A DNA stretch of 64,000 nt from Lithobates sylvaticus (Eukaryota; Chordata; Amphibia; Anura; Ranidae), in assembly GCA_028564925.1 (NCBI GenBank), contig CM053030.1:268114199-268178198 (forward strand). Direction: 5' to 3'. The position numbers were made by a program, and so were the translations under genes. Numbering within the stretch: the stretch's first letter is position 1; each line of letters opens with the position of its first letter. This document shows, one piece after another, positions 53,801 through 64,000 of the stretch. The notes beneath the pieces were generated by a model. That model did no database searches. It was not told the DNA's origin and saw only the letters and a program-made list of their open reading frames with translations.

Positions 53801-56800
53801 TAAAAAAACAACTCAGCTGGCAAATGTTTATCAACAGTGATAAAGCGAAACAATGTATCTCTTGGTTCTTTTCGATCAAAAGAATGAACTTCCATCTGTA
53901 AATGAGGTCAGTTGAAGCACTTAGACCAAACCTTTTTTGACACTTGTTGCTTACAAGTTAAAATCTGTATTTTTTGCTAGAAAATTACTTGGAACCCCCA
54001 AATATATATATATATATATATTTTTAGCAGAGACCCCAGAGAATAAAATGGAACTCGTTGCAATATTTTATGTCACACAGTATTTGCGCAGGAAAAAATA
54101 TACTTCAATGAATTAAAAAAAAATAAACAGCAAAGTTAGCACAATTTTTTTGTATAATGTGAAAGATGATGTTATGCCGAGAATCGTGATCTTTATTCTA
54201 AGCAAAAAAATTGTGATTCTCATTCATAATCATGCAGTTCTAATGTGTACTAGGCTTATAGCTTACTTGCTCTGCACTGGTACAAGGCAACTAACTGGAC
54301 AAAACTGAATGGTCCTCTAGTCTAGGGGTTGGACAGCTTTGTGCAGCACAAATGTTAAGTGGAATACAAAGAAGTATCCTGTTGTTTGAGACCCCTCCCC
54401 CACACAGCCATTCACTGGGAAGTTTAGTGTGCTACTGTTTCTCCTTCCCCAGCTCTTATGCAGCTGAGAACAGAGATTATGTTAAAGGAGTTGTAAAGGC
54501 AGAAGATAAAAAAAAACTTCTGTGTGCAGCAGCCTCCCCAGCACCCCCTAATTACTTACCTGAGCCCCATCTCTTTCCAGCGATGTCCACTAATGCCTAA
54601 GCTGTCCGGGACACTCCTGATTGGCTGAGACACAGCAGCAGCGCCATTGGCTCCCACGGCTGTCAATCAAAGTCAGTCAGCCAATCAGGGGAGAAAGAGG
54701 GCGGGGCCAAGTCGGGGCTCTGTGTCTGAATGGATACACGGAGCTCTGACTCGGCTCGAATGCCCCTCATAGAAAGCTGCTGGCTGAGGGGGCACTCGGT
54801 AGGATGGAGGGGCCCGGAGCAGCAAAGAGGGACCCCAGAAGAGGAGGTAAGTATAAAATGTTTGTTATTTAAAAAAAAAAGACTTTACAATCCCTTTAAA
54901 ATCTGTTTTTTAAAATCTCTGTTGTAAAGGTTTATATGGTATTTATGATGTTTGTTATATCTATACACAAATGTTCTGACTTTCATTTCTATTTTAAACT
55001 GAAATGGTTGTTTTACAAAGCGAGGGTTCACATATACTTAAAATTAGTTCTGGGCCAACTGCCAAGATACGGTAATAGCTTATTAGGTAAATGTGACAAG
55101 CAAGCAAACAATACAGGGACCTATGTCCTCAGTAATCATGACACTAAAGCCATGCTTTTTCATTATGTTTAGGCCTTTAGCTGTATAGACCAAAATCGTG
55201 ATGGCATAATAAGCAAGTCTGACCTTAAAGAGACATATATGCAGCTGGGTAAGTTACTGCACTTGTAGGAACTGTATAAATATTGGTCATAATGTATCTA
55301 ATGTTTAAAGTGGTTGTAAAAGGCAGAAGGTTTTTTTATCTTAATGCATTCTATGCATTAAGATAAAAAAAAAAAAAAACTGACCACCCTACAATATGGG
55401 AAGGATCGGGGGGGTCTGGCCATACCGCACCCTAAAATGTATTTTATAGCCTCACAAATTCAACAACTTGTGGGGTGGGGGCGGGAAACAGGTGAGGACC
55501 CCATGACTAAACGGGTGACTATGTCTTACCCCACATGGAGATGGATTCACCGAGCGCCCCACCCTCTACCCCAACAGGTGACCTCCTTAGGAAGATATGG
55601 AGGGAATTTCAGAAAGCTTTGTTCATCAGGGGCCCACTACCTTTTACTCCTTTGTGGAACAACCCTAAGTATCCAGAACTCCATGAATTGCAGGGTTCTC
55701 TTCTTAGACACAGCGGGGGATTCGGTTCTTCCCGCAGCTCTACGAGGGACCGTTCTGAAAACATATGAATAGAATAGTTATGCACGGAATTCCAGCTCAC
55801 CTCAAGGGGCTTTTATAAATATCTCCATCTTAGACATGCCCTGCGGGCACAGCAACAGATGCACACATTAGCTGTATCATCCTCTTCTCTGTTGATGGAT
55901 GTCCTCCGGGCGGACGCCCGAAAGGGACTTATATCTAAAATATATGCAGAGTTGTTGTCCTCTGTCCAAGATCACGCCTTTCTTAAATGTAGGACCCGGT
56001 GGGTGGAAGACATTGGAGACATAGATGGGGTTCAATGGGACATGGCATTGGAATCAATATCTGCAGTATCTGTCTCAGCCTCTCATAAACTGTCACAATT
56101 GTTTATTTTGCATAGTGCTTATCGAACACCAATACAACCCCATGGTTGGGGCCGGAGAGACTCAACCCTATGTCCAAAATGTAAAGTACATGATGGGGAT
56201 TTTATACACTTGCTTTGGAGATGCCCAAAACTCCACCGATCTTGAGCGGAGATATCCCAATGTATCTCTAGATTAGCTCAGATTTCAGTACCCCTGAACC
56301 CCCTGGTGTATGTGCTAGGGGCAATTGAGGTGGAGATGTACCCAAACGGAATGTATTACCAGGCTGCTGTACCTGACCAGGAAACTTATAGCTCGATACT
56401 GGATGGCATCTACGGTTTCCCACAGGGAAACAATGGATCACTTATGTTAATTCACTTCTTCTTAGGGAACGACTAGCCGCCTACAAGCTGCAGGAAGGCT
56501 GGGAGAAAATTTGACCTGATTTGGCGTCCATGGTTAGACGATCCCAGCCTCGCCCCACCACAGCTGATGATGGACAGGCTCCTGCAGTAGAGGCATGCCA
56601 CTGTTATCAAGGGGGGGTGGGGGGGGGTGGGGGGGAGAGGGCGAGAGAAGGAAAAAGGTAGGAAAAACTGGTTAAGTCATGTTCTAAGAAAAAGCACTAG
56701 AATCTGCACAAATCTGTTGGATGAAGAAGTGTCTAATACATCGGATTGCAAGTGCTAGTTGGAGTTTTAGTTGAAAAATCACATTTGTATTGCCTTCTGA

Positions 56801-59571
56801 TATTGGTCATGTTCTATGGATAAATTGTTAGGGAAAAGGAAAAGGGAAATGGGAAAGGGAAGGATGACAGGGAATTAATCAATTAAGCTGATCTATTAAA
56901 TAAAAGATCAGTACACAATCTCAAACCTAAATGGTGGGTGTTACCGTAGCCAAAAGCATATATAGAAAATAAAGGGGGAGAGGGGCTGGGACCGAAAGAA
57001 CTGGGCCCATATAGAAGCTACTTATGGTAACAAATTTATAGATCGAAACATAGAATAATTATAAATGAAAGTTTATTGGTGAAGTTGGGTATCTTCCTTA
57101 AAAAAGGAATATCATATTCCTATTAGCATTGACAAACAAACAAACTATGGATGCCTGATACAATTTGTTCTACGTGTGTTATCTTTTTCTTACCTGCTGC
57201 AATCATTGTATACATTGAAAGAGCAATTTAGCAATAAAAAAGTTTTGATTAAAAAAAAAAAAAAAAAGATAAAAAACCTTCTGTGTGCAACAGCCCCCTT
57301 AATACTTACCTGAGCCCCATCTCAATCCAGCGATGTTGCACGGGACACTCGGCTGGCCGGGACTCTCCCTCCTGATTAATTAAGTGATCAAACATCAAAA
57401 CACGCATAGCTGCCAGGGGTCTACTCACTAAACCCCTCTCCCTACTGTTGTGTTGAATAATAAACATATATTATCCATCCATTGCTGGTAATCCGTAGCA
57501 TTGTGGTAACTTGTCCTTACTCTGTGCACTGTCCAACAGAGAGTTAACAACGTTGACTATTCCACCACCCAATACATATTACTAAAATCTTCTTCTCTGT
57601 TTGTTTTTCTCTTTCTCAGGAAAGTTGAATGTGAATGAGGAGGAGTTGGATGAAATGCTGAAGGAAGGGAAAGGACCCATCAACTTCACTGTATTCCTAA
57701 CTCTATTTGGAGAGAAGCTTAATGGTGAGTAACTAATGACCACCTACCAAAAAAAAAAAAAAAAAATCACATTTTTGAATGACCCTTTACTTTTTTTTTA
57801 CAATTTATTTTATTTTTTAGAATGTTTTTATTATTGGTTAAAAAAATGTACATTTTTTTCACAGGCTTTTGCAGGGGGGGGGGGGGGGGGTCAGCTTTCG
57901 TGAAATATCGGGGGTCTAAACAGTCCCTTGAAGTTTTACCTTTGAAACCGAGAAAGGGACTGAGGACATAGATTCCTCAAGCCCTTTCTCTGCGGCTTCA
58001 GCTGCATTGGACGGTGAGGCAACAGAAAGCTGGATGGAGAGGAAGAAGGCCAGCATACAGTAGCTGTGGTAGGGGCACACAAGTAGAGGATCTTTGACAG
58101 GGATGTTGATTGGAGTGGCGATGAGCCCCAAATACTGTAACTGATCCCCCTGTGGCTCTCCCTGCAGCAGCTGAAAGCTGGTGCAAGAGGAGGGAAAGCC
58201 AGAAGCGCTGCAAGAGGGGCCTGGGCAGCAGGGGGATCAGATAATACACAGGAGGGGGTGATTGGTATGGAGAGGGGCAATTACAGGAACCGACCCCCTA
58301 TACAGCTTTCCCTGCAGCAGCTGAAAGCAGGTGGGAGTGAGCGGACGAGAAGCTGCCAGACCTCTCTTCTGAGCATGCTAATTTACTGGTTGTCGTGCTG
58401 ATTCTTTTGCCTCTGTGCTTTGAGTCTCCAACCTGGAACAATGATGAAGATAAGGAATTCTGACACATATTCACAGCATGCTTGTTCCAGTTCTGTGATT
58501 TAAAAGTACTACAACTAGACACAGCCAGGCAACTAGAAATGTTAAAAGGGTGCCAGAAATGGTGGTACTTTTCTCATGACAGGGTCACTTTTAGCAACTT
58601 GGAACAGCGCTATATTCTTCACAGTTTCCACGGTATGCATATACTAAGGAGACAAGACTGAAAAATACAGAAGGAATAACTTCTAAGGCCCACAGACAGG
58701 GCCAGTAAATAACAAATACAGCTAATATGAAAGCTTTTGCTACCTTACCTACCCTCATGCAGAATATATCTAGATTAAACTCTGTGGAGGCCCTTATGCA
58801 GTCGAAACCTTAGGGCCTCTCACAGGTTTTTGGAGGTTGCTCTAGTGGGATAACATTGAACTAAATAGTGTACACGTTGGCCGCTAGATGGAGATGACCA
58901 TCACTACTGTACATTACACATACGTAGGTTGCACCAAACATTATTATTTACAAACTGACACCTGAAATAGGATGAGCTTTAAGAGACAAACTGTAATGTG
59001 AACCTGATGTCTGTGGTTTATGTACTTTAAGCTGTTATTGGGTACATTACATTAATATAGTATTTTCTCTATAGACTCTTTAACCCCTAGACCCCGACGT
59101 AAAACATATATGGGGCCCCACTGCACTGGGCTTTTTTTCTTTGGGGCCGCAAATATGCATATCTCCCCTTGTGCTGGAAGGGCACTGCACAGCGCGCTCC
59201 CAGCACAAAGACCGGGGTCTCACCGAGAGCCCCAGGTCTCGTACTAACGATCAGGACCCGGGTCACCTGATCACTGTGGTAGCTTCTGTTTGGCTACCAC
59301 TGTGATCAGTCGCTGTGAAGCAAACCCCCCCCCCCCCCTCGTGTTTCTCCCTCTCACTTTAAATGGAGGGGAAAAATACATTGGATCTTTCTCTCTCCTT
59401 GCAGAGAGAGAGAAAAAAAAGTGTGTGTAGAAATGTTTTTAATAAATAAATATAAAAAAATTAAATAAAGAAAAAATACCTAGATCAAGGTTTGATCTAG
59501 GTCAGTACGAGGGTTAGTGTTTGGGTCAAGCAAGGGTTTAAGGTCAAGGTCTAAGTCTAAGGTCAGGGTCA

Positions 59572-59666
<95 letters not shown>

Positions 59667-60436
59667 TAATTAGCATCAGTGTCAGGATAGGACACACAAA
59701 AAAGAAGCAAAATGCGCATTATTGTTTCTGGTCTGTATTTTGGGCACAAGAAACCAATAACATACACATACAGTATGTGGTATCGCTGCCATCGTGGTAG
59801 GTTATGGTAGTAACAAGAAATATACAGCTACATTTAAAAAAAAAAAATTTATTTTTTAATTTTTTTTTTACTATTTTGTGCCAGTTTTCCTGACAATAAT
59901 AATAATAATAAAAAAAAAACACAGGAGATATCCATAACCATTTACTACCAAATAAAAGCCCAATTTGTCCTGGAAAAAAAACAAGGTCTAATCCACCTGG
60001 ATGCACAAAGTAGTTGTGGTGATATGTACAGTTTTACTAACCCATGTCAAAGTTGCAAAATTGTGCTTAGGCATTAATATTTGTTTTACCCTTGTGTAAA
60101 AGGGTAAAGGGGTTAATGTAAAGTTTTAAGTTCTTTGAGTTGATTAATTTTTTTCTATCTTTTGTAAACAATTTAAGAAATCTTAATTTTTCATTAAAAT
60201 TTTCTTTCAAGATCAAATCAATATTATTTTGCTCTGTTGTTTTGAGGCCCTTAAACTGCATGATGCCCACAGGCCGGTGCCTACTCTGCCTGTTTGGTAA
60301 TCCAGCACTGCATCTACTCTTCATAATGTAAAACTGACTTAAACATTGCTTTCCTAGGAACGGACCCAGAAGACTCTATACTAAGTGCTTTTAAACTTCT
60401 AGACCCTAATGCAACTGGCAACATCAATAAGGATGA
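47865..60436 (+). CDS. MYL7: Myosin regulatory light chain 7 (atrial MLC2), exons 1-5, 3' part outside the window
   Basis: Regulatory light chain that binds the neck of atrial myosin heavy chain in the sarcomere and tunes contraction after phosphorylation. Coding exons: 47865-47867, 53166-53270, 55173-55248, 57620-57724, 60358-60436. They give 122 whole codons plus two bases; the human protein has 175. Features: the N-terminal basic stretch and kinase-site region [14 protein letters not shown] (serines 19/20 here), EF-hand 1 loop [12 protein letters not shown] (residues 42-53), and the linker [20 protein letters not shown], which matches human MYL7 closely. The N-terminus is about three residues shorter than human. 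The position downstream of GCK on the same strand matches human 7p13 and favours MYL7 over MYL2 or MYLPF. Exons 6-7 (about 52 residues) are not in the window; a DIRS-type element fills the DNA after 60866. Confidence 0.95.
48750..49235. mobile_element. MITE with TTACTAAAGGCAAA ends in MYL7 intron 1
   Basis: ttttactaaaggcaaaaaag at the left, ctttagtaaatcaagccct at the right, an inverted pair. The inside has a second palindrome around gttggcgccggcgcctcctg. Confidence 0.5.
50867..51171. mobile_element. TTAA MITE with CCCAGGTTCACAC ends
   Basis: CTAA (50863-50866, decayed) and TTAA (51172-51175) flank gcccaggttcacac and gtgacccagggc. The inside is palindromic (gacatctgtgcaggtttctg and mirror). 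Confidence 0.65.
51452..51583 (+). repeat. 69-bp tandem duplication in MYL7 intron 1
   Basis: atctatctgacttttgggat at 51452 recurs at 51521 and the following 60 bases are repeated with almost no change. A third partial start is at 51426. Confidence 0.88.
52330..52862 (+). mobile_element. TTAA MITE family A, left half missing
   Basis: Colinear with the right part of 29567-30504 (tttatacagcgatcagtgct, gtatatcagcgtgagccggt) and ends before TTAA at 52863-52866. MYL7 intron 1, 300 bases before exon 2. Confidence 0.72.
53166..53270 (+). CDS. MYL7: MYL7 exon 2
   Basis: Acceptor cactatccag and donor gtgaga. It is 105 nt, 35 codons, phase 0. It encodes [20 protein letters not shown], then [15 protein letters not shown], which includes the myosin light chain kinase site region. 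Confidence 0.96.
54486..54895 (+). mobile_element. TTAA MITE family B, full length
   Basis: TTAA at 54482-54485 and 54896-54899. Ends aggagttgtaaaggc and gactttacaatccct are inverted copies. TTAAAGGAG fits the TTAAAGGRR end of T2-MITEs (Kolobok). MYL7 intron 2. Confidence 0.75.
55173..55248 (+). CDS. MYL7: MYL7 exon 3 (EF-hand 1 loop)
   Basis: Acceptor atgtttag and donor gtaagt. It is 76 nt. It encodes [20 protein letters not shown] then TYMQL and one base of a Gly codon. The 12-residue loop starts at the Asp of IDQN, the divalent-cation site of regulatory light chains. Confidence 0.96.
55371..57265 (+). mobile_element. L1-like LINE, 5'-truncated, with target duplication
   Basis: AAGATAAAAAA stands at 55360-55370 and 57266-57276. 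The insert ends in poly(A) after aataaaaaagttttgatt. 55859-56245 encodes the C-terminal end of an L1-type polyprotein with [20 protein letters not shown], a Cys/His motif of this clade. Frame changes and stops show it is inactive. Confidence 0.8.
55859..56245 (+). pseudogene. L1-type reverse transcriptase C-terminal fragment
   Basis: Reads through [40 protein letters not shown] and [20 protein letters not shown], then stops. This is the region after the catalytic domain in L1 proteins. The catalytic core itself is absent because of 5' truncation. Confidence 0.78.
57620..57724 (+). CDS. MYL7: MYL7 exon 4
   Basis: Acceptor tttctcag and donor gtgagt. It is 105 nt. It encodes [20 protein letters not shown] then [14 protein letters not shown], between split Gly codons at both ends. 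Confidence 0.96.
59084..60112 (+). mobile_element. TTAA element with long TA repeat, MYL7 intron 4
   Basis: TTAA at 59080-59083 and 60113-60116 flank cccctagaccccgacg and gggtaaaggg. A family relative is at 2668-2790. CC-rich ends next to TTAA fit piggyBac-like elements. No transposase. Confidence 0.6.
59573..59650. repeat. (TA)n microsatellite
   Basis: About 39 TA units followed by a poly(T) run, inside the TTAA element of MYL7 intron 4. Confidence 0.95.
60358..60436 (+). CDS. MYL7: MYL7 exon 5
   Basis: Acceptor tttcctag and donor gtaagt from 60437. It is 79 nt. It encodes [20 protein letters not shown] then NINKD, and ends two bases into the next codon, so at least one more exon must follow outside this window. 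Confidence 0.95.
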
Positions 60437-60702
60437 GTAAGTGAATTCTACACCGTTAATGCAATAAGTTATAGGATTTCTTATTTCTAGATCACTGTCA
60501 CATAGATTACCTAGGCAAAGTCCTTAGCCAGGAAGCCCTCAAGTTCTATGTAAAGCTGTTAGTTGACTCAATATTCCCATAACTCCAAGTATATTGTAAA
60601 TGCAATCAGCAACCCAAAAGTATCACTAAGAAAAAAAACAAAAAAAAAATTTTAGTAATATAATAGCAGTAAATTGAAATCTGATTAGTAACTATGAATT
60701 AG

Positions 60703-60865
60703 GCCCCTTTCACACATGCGGACCGTATGTCCGTTTTTCATCCATCCGTTTTTGGATGAAAAACGGACATACATGCATGTCTGTGGGGCAGCGGGTGTCA
60801 GCGGATGAGCATCCGCTGACACCCGCTATTGTCCGCCTCCGCAATTGTCCGGTTCTGCAGACGGA
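60703..60865. mobile_element. TTAA MITE (GGCCCCTTTCACA type), cut by the DIRS element
   Basis: TTAG at 60699-60702, then gcccctttcacacatgcgg; inner hairpin tccgtttttcatcc and mirror around 60727-60768 and ggtgtcagcggatg. Same family as 32436. The right half is missing at the DIRS boundary 60866. Confidence 0.6.
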
Positions 60866-61067
60866 GGAAAAATCAAGTTAGACTTACCGGTAACTTGTTT
60901 TCCAAGAGTCTTTCAGGACAGCACCTGAGAGAGTGACTCCTCCCTTTGTCCACAGGAAACACCTCTTCCACCAAACTTTAAAAGGAGGCTCCTTCCCACA
61001 TATGGTCAGTTGTAGTAGAGAACCTCCGGCCCCAAACTGGAACACATAATCGAGATATGGTTAGTCA

Positions 61068-61069
61068 CA

Positions 61070-61162
<93 letters not shown>
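61068..61162. repeat. (TA)n microsatellite between DIRS inverted arms
   Basis: About 45 TA units; they occupy the loop between the 58-bp arms. Confidence 0.95.
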
Positions 61163-61167
<5 letters not shown>

Positions 61168-61291
61168 CATTAGGGCGGGATGCTGCTGTCCTGAAAGACT
61201 CTTGGAAAACAAGTTACCGGTAAGTCTAACTTGATTTTTCCCTAATCGTCTTTCAGGACAGCACCTGAGAGGATAATAGAGACTTACCCCC

Positions 61292-62400
61292 TTAGGGAGG
61301 GACCACAGCCTGCAGAACCTTTCTGCCAAAAGCCTGGTCTCCTGCTGACAGGAGGTCCAGCCTGTAATGACGGACAAATGTAGACATACTTGACCACGTA
61401 GCCGCCTTACAGATCTGATCTGGAGTGGCACCAGCTCTTTCTGCCCATGTAGTGGCCTGAGCCCTAGTTGAATGAGCCCTCACCCCATTAGGGGGGGATC
61501 TACCCGACTCATTGTAAGCAGTAGAAATAGCTGTCTTGATCCATCTAGCTAAGGAAGCCTTGGATGCCTGTTTGCCTTTTTTATTTCCAGAAAAGAGAAC
61601 AAATAAAGAGTCCGAAACTCTAAAGCCTCCTGTAACTTCTAAATAATGCAACAAGGTACGTCTTACGTCCAGGTTGTGAAACTGCTCTTCCTTATTGCCC
61701 TTCGGGTTAGAACAGAAAGTTGGGAGAGTAATCTCCTGGGATCTGTTATGGGAGCTCGATACCTTCGGCAAAAACCCCGGATCTACCTTGAGGACAATTC
61801 TGTCTGAAAAAATTGATAGGAAGGGCTCTTTTACTGACAGAGCGTGCAGTTCGCTGATCCTTCTAGCTGAAGTGATTGCTACAAGAAAAATTGTTTTGTT
61901 TTGAGGGTTAAGTTCTTAAGGGAAATGCTCTGCAGGGGCTCAAAAGGCTCCTTAGTAAGGGCCTGCAAGACTACGGAGAGGTCCCATTTGGGAAAAGATC
62001 TTACTGGGACCGGTCTAAACCTGGAGAGCGCTTTGAAAAATCTTGTGATTAGGGGTACTGAGGATAATGATTTTTCTAAATAGACCCCTAAAGCTGACAC
62101 CTGCACTTTAAGAGTGCTGACGGCGAGCCCTCTATCTGCCCCTTTTTGCAGAAATTCCAGAACTGAGACTAGGTTTTCAACCTCTCTATGTTCTGCATGA
62201 CAAAAGGACGCGTAGACCTTCCAAACCTTGCCATAAATGGCCCTGGTTACTCTTTTTCTACTGGAGAGCAAAGTGGAAATTAATCTTTCCGAAAAGCCTT
62301 TGCTTTTTAGCAATTGCTCCTCAGATACCAAGCAGTGAGTTTTAGACTGCTTACATCTGGATGATGCACTGGCCCCTGAGTTAACAAATCTGGTCTCAGC
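61292..62400 (-). pseudogene. Tyrosine recombinase region of the DIRS fossil
   Basis: The N-terminal helical domain includes RAIYGKVWKVYASFCHAEHR and VSTLKVQVSALGVYLEKSLS. The catalytic part shows VRAHSTRAQATTWA (HxxR) and TFVRHYRLD, with the nucleophile Tyr. Fossil; part of the element at 60866-64000. Confidence 0.8.
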
Positions 62401-62785
62401 GGGAGGTGCCAACCTGGTTTGACTGCCAACTGTAGGATCAAAGAAAACCAAGCCCTTTTTGGCCAAAACGGGGTGATCAGGATTACTGGAACACCCTCTT
62501 TTTGTATTTTTCTCAGCACCAGTGGAATTAGCTGAAAAGGGGGAAAAGCGTACCCCAGTTGAAAATTCCACTGTTGTGCTAAGGCGTCCGTCCCCTGAGA
62601 ACCGTTGTTTCTCTCGAGGGAAAAAAATTGAGGAAGCTGGGTGTTCCTTCTTGAGGCGAACAAGTCTACCTGCGGAAGGCCCCAGATACTGGAGATTAGA
62701 GTGAACACTTCTGTGTTTAGGCTCCACTCTGCTTCCTGCACTGTCTGTCGGCTTAGATAATCTGCCACCTCGTTCAACGTGCCTT

Positions 62786-63899
62786 TTAGGTGGACAGCGG
62801 ATAGAGACAGAAGATTGGTTTCTGCCTGTCTGACAGTACCCGGACATGGCACCCTAGGAGGTATGGGGAGAAGGCAGCTAAAGCTGCAGCGACTGCTTTT
62901 AATTCTCTCCAATTTGACGATCTTCTGGATTCGTCCTGAGACCATGTCCCCTGTGCCAAGTCCTGACCCATGTGTGCCCCCATCCCCACATACTGGCGTC
63001 TGTTGTGACCACCTTTTCTGTCGGGAAGGACCAAAGAAGGCCTTTCTGTAGAACTTCCTGACCTCTCCGCCACCACAGCGAGCGTCTGACCCTGGGAGGA
63101 ACTCTTACCCTGGTGTCGAGGCTCTCTGACCTGTGATCCCATGTTCCTAAGAGGAACCTCTGGAGGGGCCTGAAATGCCTCCTTGCCCACTGGATGGCTG
63201 GCATCGAAGAGGTCAAAAGTCCCCAAAACTGACATAATTCTTCTCACCGAAACCAGTTGGTTCGTCTGAAGAGCTGAAACCGCCCTCTGAATCCTGACCT
63301 TTTTCTCCTCTGGGAGAAAATTTTTTTGTTCCACTGAGTCTATCTGGAACCCCAGAAAGAGTATCTTCTGGGTTGGATTGAGGTTTGATTTTGGGACGTT
63401 CACCAGCCACCCCAGAGCCTCCAAGTGACCGCGAGCCCCGGCCAGATCCTCCTGCAACCTCTCCCTGGAAGGGGCAAAGAAGAGGAGGTCGTCTAGGTAC
63501 GGGATTACCGCAACCCCCTGGAGACGGAGAGGGGCGAGAGCCTCCGCCATTACCTTCGTAAAGATACGAGGGGCTGACGAAAGGCCGAAGGGAAGGGCCC
63601 TGAACTGCAGGTGTACAATCCCTTTGCCCATATTCTCTGCGAATCTCAAAAACTTTTGAGACTGAGGAGCTATGGGAATGTGCAGGTAAGCATCTTTTAG
63701 GTCTATAGATGCCATGAAGCACCCTTTTGTCAGCATGTTCCTGACTGAAAAAATTTAATCCATACAAAATTTTCTGTAATGGACCAATCTGTTCAGGGGT
63801 TTTAGGTTGAGGATTAACCTGTAGCTCCCTGATGGCTTTTTTATCAAAAAAATGTGAGAGTAGAACCCCCTGCCCCGTTCTTCCGGGGATCCGAAACAA
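62786..63899 (-). pseudogene. Reverse transcriptase and RNase H region of the DIRS fossil
   Basis: FMASIDLKDAYLHIPIAP, ALPFGLSSAPRIFTKVM and VAVIPYLDDLLFFAPS are canonical reverse transcriptase blocks of DIRS elements, with the YLDD catalytic pair. FLGFQIDSVEQKNFLPEEKK follows, then the RNase H-like part. Fossil. Confidence 0.85.
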
Positions 63900-64000
63900 T
63901 GACCCTCTGGTGTCTCAGATCCTTTAACAGGTTCTTCATGGCCAGGGCCTTTGTGACGTCCCTTGATAGGTTTGTCACATAGAACTTTTCTGGCAGGGGT

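Larger units (their letters stand above)
55309..57375 (+). mobile_element. TTAA MITE family B holding an L1-like insertion
   Basis: TTAA at 55305-55308, then agtggttgtaaaaggcagaa; the body resumes after the LINE with ccttctgtgtgcaacagccc, which matches 54515-54545. The right end is truncated near 57375. MYL7 intron 3, beginning 60 bases after exon 3. Confidence 0.68.
60866..64000 (-). mobile_element. DIRS-type tyrosine-recombinase element, fossil, runs off the right edge
   Basis: On the - strand. Its 3' end shows inverted arms 60866-60923 and 61184-61241 that are identical over 58 bases and enclose a TA microsatellite; the word ctttcaggacagcacctgag also recurs as a direct copy at 61250. Inverted ends plus an internal complementary region are typical of DIRS-1-like elements. 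Reverse transcriptase lies at 62786-63899 and tyrosine recombinase at 61292-62400. The perfect arms suggest a young insertion, and long stretches look whole with a few breaks. Confidence 0.82.

Noticed and set aside
60437-64000. Search for MYL7 exons 6-7
   Set aside because: Only MITE and DIRS sequence was seen; the exons should lie beyond the right edge.

Overview
The window is vertebrate nuclear DNA, most likely from a frog and probably a ranid. The evidence is two conserved split genes in the order glucokinase then atrial myosin light chain 7 (both on the + strand, the same neighbours as on human 7p13). Around them is a dense load of Tc1/mariner, TTAA-flanked MITE, hAT, L1-like and DIRS-type tyrosine-recombinase elements that is typical of anuran genomes. 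The species is inferred, not proven. No rRNA, tRNA, CRISPR or bacterial feature was seen.

Layout. 1-4097: transposon-rich DNA upstream of the first GCK exon in the window; GCK exons 1-2 were not found here. 4098-20899: GCK exons 3-10, with every exon length equal to the human one and consensus splice sites; introns hold TTAA MITEs, foldback elements, two Tc1 elements, a C-rich minisatellite and DIRS end fragments. 20900-47700: about 27 kb of intergenic DNA with three more Tc1 elements, nested hAT elements, an L1 3' end inside a MITE, a tyrosine-recombinase retrotransposon with split direct repeats (38707-44502) and two long minisatellites (44519-45960). 47700-60436: MYL7 promoter, an ATG-only first coding exon, then exons 2-5; introns hold an L1 inside a MITE, TTAA MITEs and long TA repeats. 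60440-64000: a second DIRS-type element on the - strand that runs off the right edge; the last MYL7 exons (about 52 residues by comparison with human) must lie beyond it.

The two host genes are unrelated in function: GCK is the low-affinity glucose sensor of liver and islet, MYL7 the regulatory light chain of atrial myosin. Their pairing is conserved synteny, not an operon. Most other structure comes from mobile elements, often nested or joined end to end through a shared TTAA. I see no clear new biological system. The most interesting items are an 8.7 kb composite block bracketed by a 10-bp direct repeat, a run of three MITEs that share TTAA sites, and DIRS-derived sequence forming the intron end just before GCK exon 9.
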